Below are positions 1-6,348 of a stretch of DNA of 10,805 nt, in pieces. The DNA lies in assembly GCA_937960625.1 (NCBI GenBank), contig CALGPD010000157.1, positions 1 to 10,805 on the forward strand. The letters are read 5' to 3'. A program made the position numbers and the translations under genes. Within the stretch, counting starts at the first letter, position 1; the number at the start of each line of letters is the position of its first letter. The notes under the pieces are model-generated. The model saw only the letters and a list, made by a program, of their open reading frames with translations. It was not told the origin of the DNA and ran no database searches. The stretch comes from an uncultured Spirochaetia bacterium. Lineage in GTDB: Bacteria > Spirochaetota > CALGPD01.

Positions 1-1193
1 GCTGTAAGAGAACCGGTCATTTCCTGTTTTTCTTCTGATGTTTCTTCAAGGTTTTTACCAAGACAGATAACACGCCCTGCTCTTTCATAAAACTCGGCAA
101 TACGGCTTCCTAAATATGCAGGATAACCTTCATCACCGGGCATCTCTTCCAAACGTCCTGACATCTCACGCATAGCCTCTGCCCAGCGTGATGTTGAATC
201 AGCCATTAAAGCTACTTGATATCCCTGGTCACGGTAATATTCTGCCAAAGTAATACCTGTATATACTGAAGCTTCCCGTGCTGCTACCGGCATGTTTGAT
301 GTGTTAGCAATAAGAACAGTCCGTTTCATCAATGGTTCGCCTGTTTCAGGGTCTTCAAGTTCAGGGAACTCGTTTAATACGTCTGTCATCTCATTTCCAC
401 GCTCACCGCAGCCTACATATACAATAATTTTTGCGTTCGCCCATTTAGCAAGCTGATGCTGAATTACTGTTTTACCTGAGCCGAACGGGCCAGGAACAGC
501 CGCAGTACCGCCCATTGCTATAGGGAATAATCCATCGACAACGCGTTGCCCTGTCAACAATGGCAATAGTGGAAGAAGTTTTCTTTTAACCGGCCTTGGT
601 TGTCTAACCGGCCATTTATGCATTAATTGTAAATTAAAAGTTTCACCTTTATCGCTTTTTAAGGTACAAATATCTTCTATAACGGTAAAAGAACCGCTTT
701 TAATATCTTGAACTGTACCGCTTTTTCCCGGAGGGACGAGTATTTTATGATTAACGAGTGTTGTTTCAGGCACAGTACCTAAAACATCACCTGCTTCGAC
801 TTTATCACCTTTTTTAACAACCGGTGTAAACTCCCATTTACGTTCTCTGTCCAAACTAGGAATATCAACACCGCGGGCAATAAAATCGCCTTGTTGTTCT
901 GAAATTACGTTCAACGGTCTTTGAATACCGTCATAAATACCTTCGATAATTCCAGGGCCTAATTCAACAGAAAGTGGTAATCCTGTAGAAATAACGGGTT
1001 CACCTACACCAATTCCACCGGTTTCTTCATAAACCTGAATTGATGCATTTCCACCTCTAATTTCGATAATCTCACCTATGAGGTTTTTATCCGAAACTGT
1101 TACAACGTCATAAATACGCGCACCTTCCATACCCTCTGCAACAACAAGAGGTCCGGCAACTTTAATAATTTTCCCTTTTATTTCGTTACTCAT
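1..1193 (-). CDS. atpA/ntpA: V/A-type ATPase catalytic subunit A (3' part cut by window edge)
   Basis: This is the nucleotide-hydrolysing (or ATP-making) subunit of the V1/A1 head, which drives rotation of the central stalk. The first 397 residues are in the window; the family is usually about 590 long, so the C-terminal third lies beyond position 1. Visible motifs are the P-loop GPFGSGKT at residues 235-242 (bases 468-491), the family signature GCGERGNE at 261-268, and the Walker B stretch LMADSTSRW with its aspartate at 332. The long insert before the P-loop (about residues 110-190) that distinguishes A subunits from F-type beta subunits is present. The ATG at 1193 is preceded by AAAGGA at good spacing and gives the usual MSNEIKGKIIKVAGPLV start. 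It is the last operon gene visible, 47 bp after subunit F; B and D are expected downstream. Confidence 0.97.
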   Translation of the reverse strand, partial: MSNEIKGKIIKVAGPLVVAEGMEGARIYDVVTVSDKNLIGEIIEIRGGNASIQVYEETGGIGVGEPVISTGLPLSVELGPGIIEGIYDGIQRPLNVISEQQGDFIARGVDIPSLDRERKWEFTPVVKKGDKVEAGDVLGTVPETTLVNHKILVPPGKSGTVQDIKSGSFTVIEDICTLKSDKGETFNLQLMHKWPVRQPRPVKRKLLPLLPLLTGQRVVDGLFPIAMGGTAAVPGPFGSGKTVIQHQLAKWANAKIIVYVGCGERGNEMTDVLNEFPELEDPETGEPLMKRTVLIANTSNMPVAAREASVYTGITLAEYYRDQGYQVALMADSTSRWAEAMREMSGRLEEMPGDEGYPAYLGSRIAEFYERAGRVICLGKNLEETSEEKQEMTGSLT

Positions 1194-1240
1194 ATGCTCT
1201 ATCCTTTTAAAACTGTGTTTTCTAAATAAATCCCATTAAT

Positions 1241-1576
1241 TTATTCGTTTTCAGCAAATATATCAGTACCGATTGCTCTTGCAACCAGCCGCCTTACTAT
1301 TTCAAAACCATATTTTTTTGTACCTTTATTATTGGGGATGGCAATAATAACGGGAAAAACACGGTAATATAAATCTTCTATTCTTTCTCTACATTTTTTA
1401 TGAAAATCTTCTGTTATAAAAACGATTTTAAAATCTTTATTAATTACTTGATCCAGCGCTTTTTTCCAGCCTTCAATATCAGTTGCTGTATCGTCATCCC
1501 AAAAAAAGGTTTTAACACCAAGGGCTTTAAAAGCTAAAACGCTATCTCTATCTCCTATAACTGCAATATCAGACAT
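1241..1576 (-). CDS. atpF/ntpG: V/A-type ATPase subunit F (central stalk)
   Basis: This 111-residue protein matches the small F subunit (14-kDa family) that binds subunit D in the rotating axle of the V1/A1 head. The N-terminus MSDIAVIGDRDSVLAFKALGV has the family's short beta strand followed by the conserved GD-x-(5)-F-x-x-x-G pattern. The remainder alternates strands and helices as in a Rossmann-like fold, with an I(V)FITE segment in the middle and an FPVIIAIP strand near residue 75. The ATG overlaps the end of subunit C by 8 bp, so translation is probably coupled. Its position between C and A is the standard one. The similar name atpF in F-type operons refers to an unrelated protein. Confidence 0.94.
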   Translation of the reverse strand: MSDIAVIGDRDSVLAFKALGVKTFFWDDDTATDIEGWKKALDQVINKDFKIVFITEDFHKKCRERIEDLYYRVFPVIIAIPNNKGTKKYGFEIVRRLVARAIGTDIFAENE

Positions 1577-2597
1577 AGTTTTCTCTTAACCTTTCCGTTA
1601 CCATTTCTTTATCAAGATTATTTTCTTTACCGGTTAAAACAATGCGTAAATTTTTGAGTTCATTTTCTTTTGCAAAATAGTATCCGATAATAGCCTCAGG
1701 GCCGAATAATACCATTTTTCCCGTTTTAACAAATTCAATCATCCAGTTATCAAACAACCTTTCCATTTCAGAAAGACTATTAGTCTGCTCATAATAATCA
1801 AACCCGGCTTTTAATTCGTTGTAATAATCCAAATAATGTAAACGGTTTACAATCATATCCATACTTTCGGCGTATAGTTTTGATAATGTTGAAGTGTCTA
1901 AAAGCCCGCCTTCCATCAAAATCATGCTATAATCTTTAAATTCTTTATTCAAACTTTTCAGCCTGAATAAATTTAAAAGATTTTTCAAATCAACTAAACG
2001 CTGATAGTATTTGTATAAAAACTCGCTTCCTGATTTATTGGCAAAATCAAGAAGTTTAGAATACATAGCCTTATCAAGAATAATATCAACAGCTGACGGC
2101 GAAATATTTTCTATTTGCTCAAAGACTTTTATCTCATGCTTTAGATAATCAGGCAATCTGTCAAAATTGCCTTCAAAAAATATTTCTTTTAAGTCGTCAC
2201 CCGGTACCGTTGTTACTTGAAATAACTTAATATCGTCAACGTTTTGACGCTCTTCATCGTTCTGAATACTTGTTTTAACAAGGATTTTTAAGTTCAAAAA
2301 ATCATACTTTATTAAAACAGCCTTGTTAATCATTTCATTATCAAGCATTTCAGTAACCATTTCTACAACACTACTCCATTCATTAGAAAAAACCTGCAGA
2401 AAGTTAACATCTGACGGGTCAATACCTTCAACGTGATAATTATGGTCAATCAAGTATTGTAAAATTTGTTCGTTGTCTAAATCAAGCATCCTGATAAAGT
2501 CGTTGCGCGTAAGAAGCTTATTCTCAAGAGCTCTAATTTTAGCACATGCATACGAATATTCACTGTTGTCTTTAAAATTTATTCCGTTAAAATACAT
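1569..2597 (-). CDS. atpC/ntpC: V/A-type ATPase subunit C (AC39/d family)
   Basis: This 342-residue protein is the funnel-shaped cap that links the D/F axle of the soluble head to the proteolipid ring. It has the length and the all-helical, charge-rich make-up of the AC39/vacuolar subunit d family, including the typical opening (YSYACAKIRALENKLLTRNDF) and the LVDLKNLLNLFRLKSL segment near residue 205. There is no membrane segment. The ATG lies inside the last codons of subunit E (11-bp overlap, shared bases ATGTATTTTAA), which argues for translational coupling, and the 3' end overlaps subunit F by 8 bp. The AGG about 13 nt upstream is a poor ribosome site, in line with coupling. The assignment rests on both sequence character and operon position. 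Confidence 0.93.
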   Translation of the reverse strand: MYFNGINFKDNSEYSYACAKIRALENKLLTRNDFIRMLDLDNEQILQYLIDHNYHVEGIDPSDVNFLQVFSNEWSSVVEMVTEMLDNEMINKAVLIKYDFLNLKILVKTSIQNDEERQNVDDIKLFQVTTVPGDDLKEIFFEGNFDRLPDYLKHEIKVFEQIENISPSAVDIILDKAMYSKLLDFANKSGSEFLYKYYQRLVDLKNLLNLFRLKSLNKEFKDYSMILMEGGLLDTSTLSKLYAESMDMIVNRLHYLDYYNELKAGFDYYEQTNSLSEMERLFDNWMIEFVKTGKMVLFGPEAIIGYYFAKENELKNLRIVLTGKENNLDKEMVTERLRENYV

Positions 2598-3153
2598 TTA
2601 ACAGTTTACCTACTTCTTGTTCTATTTCATGACGTTTAACATCAAAAAGTGTTTCGAAAGAAACTACAGTTTCTACTTTATTTTTAAGTAAAATAAATCC
2701 ACCGGATATATTTCTGGTTTCTTTTGAAAGTTTAAGGCTTTTTCCAACCTTTTTAATAACTTTCTCAATAACACTTTTATCTTCTTTTTTATAAATTACT
2801 TCTTCGCCGCCTTCAGCACTTTGTTTCATAAGCTCTTCTAAAAAGCTTTCATATTCTTTAGCCGGCATTGATTTCATACTTTCAAACGCTTTTTCAAAAG
2901 CATCGTCAATTACTTTTTGTTTTGCGGAAAGCACCTCTTTTCTTAATTCAAGGCGTTTAGCTAAAACAATTGAGCGTTTTTCGTTTTCTGATTCATTTTC
3001 AATACGTTTACGCTCATTAGTATATAACTCATCAGCTTTTTTCTTCCAATCAGCTAAAATCTTATCTTTTTCAGCATTTGCCTCTTTGATAATATCTTGC
3101 CGCTGAGTATCCGCGTTTTCTTTAATTTTGGCAATTACACTTTCAATAGCCAT
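2587..3153 (-). CDS. atpE/ntpE: V/A-type ATPase subunit E (peripheral stalk)
   Basis: This 188-residue protein is a peripheral stalk (stator) subunit. It pairs with subunit H in a long right-handed coiled coil that holds the A3B3 head still while the rotor turns. Residues 1 to about 100 are a highly charged helix with spaced alanines (IKENADTQRQDIIKEANAEK). The C-terminal half forms the mixed alpha/beta head-binding domain, with a GGFILLKNKVETVVSFETLF stretch typical of the family. The ATG at 3153 has AGGA seven bases upstream. It follows subunit K by 36 bp and overlaps subunit C by 11 bp. Its start (MAIES) resembles that of the re-called subunit H, fitting the common origin proposed for the two stalk proteins. 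Confidence 0.94.
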   Translation of the reverse strand: MAIESVIAKIKENADTQRQDIIKEANAEKDKILADWKKKADELYTNERKRIENESENEKRSIVLAKRLELRKEVLSAKQKVIDDAFEKAFESMKSMPAKEYESFLEELMKQSAEGGEEVIYKKEDKSVIEKVIKKVGKSLKLSKETRNISGGFILLKNKVETVVSFETLFDVKRHEIEQEVGKLLNVF

Positions 3154-3189
3154 AAATATTTCCTACTTTTTAATTTGTTTAACTGACAA

Positions 3190-3645
3190 TTAACCCAATG
3201 CAAAAATTGAAATAATCAATCCAAGTACAGCGTAAAACTCTACGAATACCGCCATAACCATTGCTTTACCGGATTCATTAGGTTGTTTTGATGTCATACC
3301 TACACCACCGGCACAAACCTTACCCTGCCATATAGCTGAGAAAAGCCCTGACCATGCAATTGGCTGACACGCTAACATTAATGAAAATCCTTTGTAAAAA
3401 GAATCTGCACCCGCGCCGATTGCAGCCAGTTTACCAAAAGCTAAAAATGCTATAATAAATCCGTAAATACCTTGAGTACCGGGTAAAGCGATAAGTAAGA
3501 GATATTTACCAAACTTTTTAGGGTCCTCACTCATTGCACCGGATGCAGCCATACCGGCTGTACCAATACCGATTGCAGAACCGATACCTGCAAGAATTAC
3601 TGCTGAAGAAACTCCTATTAATCCTAATACATATCCTAATGACAT
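3190..3645 (-). CDS. atpK/ntpK: V/A-type ATPase proteolipid subunit K, predicted Na+-binding
   Basis: This 151-residue membrane protein forms the rotor ring. It has four hydrophobic helices arranged as two hairpins, each opened by a glycine-rich helix (GIGSAIGIGTAG; SGLFSAIWQGKVCAGGVG). The ion-binding carboxylate is E136 in VEFYAVLG of helix 4; the matching place in helix 2 (LPGTQGIYGF) has no acid, the usual V-type pattern of one site per double hairpin. From my memory of E. hirae NtpK, the Na+ ligands L61, T64, Q65, Q110 and E139, and the locking Y68, correspond to L54, T57, Q58, Q107, E136 and Y61, all kept. I therefore infer Na+ transport. The gene has the strongest ribosome site of the operon (AGGAGG), suited to a protein needed in many copies. 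Confidence 0.96.
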   Translation of the reverse strand: MSLGYVLGLIGVSSAVILAGIGSAIGIGTAGMAASGAMSEDPKKFGKYLLLIALPGTQGIYGFIIAFLAFGKLAAIGAGADSFYKGFSLMLACQPIAWSGLFSAIWQGKVCAGGVGMTSKQPNESGKAMVMAVFVEFYAVLGLIISIFALG

Positions 3646-3649
3646 AATT

Positions 3650-3662
3650 TATATTTCCTCCT
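3650..3662 (-). promoter_or_regulatory. Strong Shine-Dalgarno site of the proteolipid gene
   Basis: On the minus strand the bases GAGGAGG sit between the TAG stop of subunit I and the ATG of subunit K, about 11 nt before the start codon. This is the only site in the operon with a complete AGGAGG core; the others show GGAG, GAGAGG, AGGA or AAAGGA. It probably raises synthesis of the ring-forming subunit over its operon partners. Confidence 0.6.
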
Positions 3663-5669
3663 CTACTGGATATTCTCTTTTTCAACTAAAATATATTTAA
3701 GCTCTCTTTTGAGAGGTTTAAATTCTTCACCGCCGCCTGAATAAAACTTACCGAAAAACTCTACAAATTGCAGACGAAGAGTATGGATAAATGAACCAAG
3801 CGCGTTAATTGCAACATTAAACATATGCCCTACTGCTAATAATATTATAAAGAAAATCCAACCGGGCACTCCGCCTATGCCTTTCAACATTAAAGCGAGT
3901 TTATTAAATACACCGGCAATTACACCTGTGGAAAGCCCTAGCGCGAATAAGCGCGCGTAAGATAAAATATCTCCAAGAAGTCCGGATATTCCATAAACTT
4001 CCATCAAACCCTGTCCCATTTTCCCGATTATACTTTCTTCTCTTCTTCCGCCGAATAAGAAAACAACCCCTAATCCCCCAAGAAGGAGATAAGCGCCGAT
4101 TTTCGGATAAATAGGCGGTATAACGAGATTAATTTTAAACATCGGTTTTAAGACGGATAATCCTAAAAATAATCCGCCGAATAATACAACCATCCAGGAA
4201 ACATGGTCTAATATTGCCGATAGTATGCCTTCTTCGCGTTTTTTCTTTATAAAAGCAACTGTATGACCGGCAAAAACGTGTATCCAACCTAAACCAAGAG
4301 ACAAGGCAAAGAATACCATCATACCCTGCTTGGTACCGGGATCAAACAACATAACCTGCTCTCTAAACCTACCCAATACCGTTTCTTTTAAAGGCCCCTG
4401 AAAATTAATTCCGAAAATTCCACCGGTAAGCATTCCTATTACAACAGTTGTTAATCCGCTGAATAATAAAACTTTAAGCATTTTACGGAATCCCGCTTTT
4501 TCTTTTGGAACCTTTTTTAATATAAAAAACGCAAACAACGAAACGATTAAACCGTATCCCATATCCGTTAAACACACAGCAAAAAACAATGTGAAAAACG
4601 GCATTATAATCGGAGACGGGTCAAGTTCTCTGTATGCAGGTGGAGAATACATGCTAACAAGCATTTCGTAAGGAGACGCCCACCCTTTGTTTTTATATTG
4701 AATAGGCGGTTCTTCTTCTTTTTCCGGATCTCTTACCGCAATATCTATATCATTAAATTCTTTTAAAGCTTTTTCAAGACTGGGAACTGATTTCGTAGGT
4801 ATCCAGCCGTCAATAATAAAAGTGTATTTTGATGAAAGTATTTTGGATTTAGCGTCTTCTCTGGAATGCAGTGTGTTTAAATAATCAGAAGCAATGCGTA
4901 AATCATTTATTCTTTCAACAAAACCTTTTGATTTATTATTTAAATCTTCCCGTTCTTTATGTAAATCCTGAATAATACCTTGATGTTTCTTAATAATACT
5001 GTCTATTGTACCTTCTGCATCTTCAAAAACAATGCTCTCAAAATTAGCTTTTTTCAAAGCAAACATAACATCGTTTTCACAATCTTTATAAACTACAAAA
5101 AATACGTTGTATCCGTCCTGTGTCTTGTTTATGATTTCATGAAAATGGCCGGTACATTCTTCAATTTCTTTAGTGAATTGGTTATAAAAAGAATCAGAAA
5201 TCTTTGCTAAAAATCTCTTTGTATATTCTGTTTCAGTTAATTTCTCAACAGGTATATCAAGTTTTTCCCATTGTCTAAGCCCATCAATTATTGTTTCATG
5301 ATGCTGAACTTCATTTTCGATTTCACTCAAACGCCTGTATATATTACTGATTTCTTCACAGGTTTTATCAATATCAATTTTTTTTGTAATGTCTTCAAAA
5401 CTCTTTTTATTAATAATATCCTGCTCTAGCCCGGCGAACATACCGCCTTTTTTTTCTTCAAACTGTGAAAGGTATTCAAGAGCAAAATCAAGATTATTTA
5501 TTTTTCCCTCAACATCTTCTTTTTCAGTTTCGGTTTCATTATAAAAATCAGGGGCATCTTTAATAGATGTAATTTCAACGAGTTCATTATCCTGAATAAT
5601 TTTTAAAACTTTATCTTTATCAGGAGCAAAACCAATAATATTTAATTTCTTCATCCGGCTTATAGCCAT
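3663..5669 (-). CDS. atpI/ntpI: V/A-type ATPase membrane stator subunit I (a-subunit)
   Basis: This 668-residue protein is the static membrane subunit that forms the ion half-channels against the K ring. Residues 1 to about 335 are cytoplasmic, with two coiled-coil arms (around 85-130 and 225-270) that dock the E/H stalks. The C-terminal half is membrane-embedded with about seven or eight hydrophobic helices, beginning near IIMPFFTLFFAVCLTDMGYG. The essential arginine is R573 in GDILSYARLFALGLS, the conserved residue that releases the ion from the rotor glutamate. The start MAISRMKKLNIIGFAPDKDK is typical of the family, and the ATG has GAGAGG eight bases upstream, overlapping the stop codon of the H gene. 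Subunit K follows after 17 bp. The length agrees with bacterial and archaeal homologues (about 650-670). Confidence 0.96.
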   Translation of the reverse strand: MAISRMKKLNIIGFAPDKDKVLKIIQDNELVEITSIKDAPDFYNETETEKEDVEGKINNLDFALEYLSQFEEKKGGMFAGLEQDIINKKSFEDITKKIDIDKTCEEISNIYRRLSEIENEVQHHETIIDGLRQWEKLDIPVEKLTETEYTKRFLAKISDSFYNQFTKEIEECTGHFHEIINKTQDGYNVFFVVYKDCENDVMFALKKANFESIVFEDAEGTIDSIIKKHQGIIQDLHKEREDLNNKSKGFVERINDLRIASDYLNTLHSREDAKSKILSSKYTFIIDGWIPTKSVPSLEKALKEFNDIDIAVRDPEKEEEPPIQYKNKGWASPYEMLVSMYSPPAYRELDPSPIIMPFFTLFFAVCLTDMGYGLIVSLFAFFILKKVPKEKAGFRKMLKVLLFSGLTTVVIGMLTGGIFGINFQGPLKETVLGRFREQVMLFDPGTKQGMMVFFALSLGLGWIHVFAGHTVAFIKKKREEGILSAILDHVSWMVVLFGGLFLGLSVLKPMFKINLVIPPIYPKIGAYLLLGGLGVVFLFGGRREESIIGKMGQGLMEVYGISGLLGDILSYARLFALGLSTGVIAGVFNKLALMLKGIGGVPGWIFFIILLAVGHMFNVAINALGSFIHTLRLQFVEFFGKFYSGGGEEFKPLKRELKYILVEKENIQ

Positions 5670-5681
5670 AATTATGCCTCT

Positions 5682-5993
5682 CTAAAGTTCTTTTATCTTT
5701 TTGACTATATATTCAGCGGCTTTTTTTAAATCTGAATCTTTACTTTGGATTTCATTTACCTGAGTTTCAGTTTCTTTGGTCAACTTGGCTATTTCTTCAT
5801 CAGCATCTTTGTGAGCTTTTTCCATCAGCTGTTCTTTTTCATTTTTGATTTTTAATCTCATTTCATGAACAAGGTTTTCACCGTCTTTTATTGCTTTACC
5901 AATAATGTGCTCTTTTTCTTCATGAGCTTTTTGGATGATATTATCCGCATCCTGCTCCGCACTTTCAATTTTATTTAAACTTTCTATAGCCAC
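5682..5993 (-). CDS. atpH/ntpF: V/A-type ATPase stalk subunit H (G-like), GTG start
   Basis: This is the first gene of the operon, a 103-residue, almost entirely helical and charged protein. It has heptad-like spacing and runs such as DNIIQKAHEEKEHIIGKA and KAHKDADEEIAKL. It is the partner of subunit E in the peripheral stalk. The reading frame is open from a TTG at 6014, but I chose the GTG at 5993. GGAG lies exactly seven bases upstream of the GTG, whereas the TTG has no ribosome site. The resulting start MAIESLNKIESAEQDADNII also looks like that of subunit E and other H subunits, while the seven extra residues (MTYWSLK) are not helical stalk sequence. Position next to subunit I is standard. 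Identification rests on coiled-coil character plus context, as this family is poorly conserved. Confidence 0.87.
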   Translation of the reverse strand: MAIESLNKIESAEQDADNIIQKAHEEKEHIIGKAIKDGENLVHEMRLKIKNEKEQLMEKAHKDADEEIAKLTKETETQVNEIQSKDSDLKKAAEYIVKKIKEL

Positions 5994-6000
5994 TTTTAAA

Positions 6001-6004
6001 CTCC
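6001..6004 (-). promoter_or_regulatory. Shine-Dalgarno site that decides the subunit H start
   Basis: The minus-strand bases GGAG are followed by seven bases (TTTAAAA) and then GTG. This spacing fixes translation at the GTG (5993) and not at the upstream TTG (6014), shortening subunit H from 110 to 103 residues. Confidence 0.7.
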
Positions 6005-6048
6005 AATATGTCAAAATATAATTTATCTAATACTAATGCTTTTTTGAA

Positions 6049-6063
6049 GGCAAAAGATTTGCC
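6049..6063 (-). promoter_or_regulatory. Perfect inverted repeat in the ATPase operon leader
   Basis: The sequence GGCAAA-TCT-TTTGCC (minus strand) forms a perfect 6-bp stem with a 3-nt loop about 22 nt after the predicted transcription start and some 56 nt before the subunit H start codon. No run of T follows, so it is not an ordinary terminator. It could be a leader hairpin that affects mRNA stability, or a repressor operator. I do not recognise it as part of a known riboswitch. Confidence 0.35.
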
Positions 6064-6091
6064 AGAAAATGTAGACTTCTCGTCCTTTTGA

Positions 6092-6120
6092 ATTAAATAA
6101 TTTTCATAGGCTTTTGTCAA
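6092..6120 (-). promoter_or_regulatory. Sigma70-type promoter of the V/A-ATPase operon
   Basis: On the minus strand a perfect -35 box TTGACA (6120-6115) is followed by a 17-bp spacer and a -10 box TTTAAT (6097-6092, five of six consensus bases). Transcription should begin near 6085, giving a leader of about 92 nt before the GTG of subunit H. This is the best promoter match in the window. Confidence 0.75.
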
Positions 6121-6122
6121 GG

Positions 6123-6159
6123 AAAAATATATTTTGCTGAAAAAAAATCCAAAAAAAAA
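6123..6159 (-). promoter_or_regulatory. UP-like element and phased A-tracts upstream of the ATPase promoter
   Basis: Directly upstream of the -35 box the minus strand reads AAAATATATTTTT (6135-6123, about -50 to -38), close to the consensus bound by the alpha subunit of RNA polymerase. Further upstream, two A/T tracts of eight and nine bases (6140-6147 and 6151-6159) start 11 bp apart, near one helical turn, and should bend the DNA. Both features point to strong transcription of the operon. Confidence 0.5.
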
Positions 6160-6283
6160 TGCTTATACATTAACCACATATGCATTTATAGAATTAAAAA
6201 AATATCTAAATCAATTATAAACAAATATTTGTATGAATATTTCAAATTAAAAAAGCAATATTTTTTGTAATTTTTAATTTTTG
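6160..6283. other. AT-rich intergenic stretch between divergent genes
   Basis: This is the central part of a 355-bp gene-free region (5994-6348). I see no reading frame, RNA gene or convincing terminator. It holds a 12-bp perfect palindrome, ACAAATATTTGT at 6221-6232, and a direct repeat TTTTTGTA at 6262-6269 and 6278-6285. In such AT-rich DNA either may be chance, but both lie where an operator for the plus-strand gene could sit. Confidence 0.4.
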
Positions 6284-6312
6284 TAGACAGGAACAAGAAT
6301 TTTATTTATTAT
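6284..6312 (+). promoter_or_regulatory. Probable promoter of the lipoamide dehydrogenase-like gene
   Basis: TAGACA (6284-6289) and TATTAT (6307-6312) are each five of six matches to the sigma70 boxes and are separated by exactly 17 bp. The expected start near 6319 gives a leader of about 30 nt. The leader has no clear Shine-Dalgarno sequence; the nearest purine run (GGA at 6334-6336) is too far from the ATG. Confidence 0.5.
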
Positions 6313-6348
6313 TTATTTTCTAAATAATGTTTTGGATATTCTAATACA

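Noticed and set aside
4980..5210. Plus-strand frame of 76 codons opposite subunit I
   Set aside because: It is rich in Phe, Ile and Asn from reading a coiled-coil gene backwards, and has no supporting signal.
6009..6014. TTGACA on the minus strand just before the subunit H start as a -35 box
   Set aside because: The -10 position would fall inside the coding region, where no good box exists; the TTGACA at 6120-6115 is correctly placed.
6070..6288. Repeated 7-mer TGTAGAC at 6070-6076 and 6282-6288 as paired regulator sites
   Set aside because: A 7-base match within a few hundred AT-rich bases is expected by chance, and no symmetry supports it.
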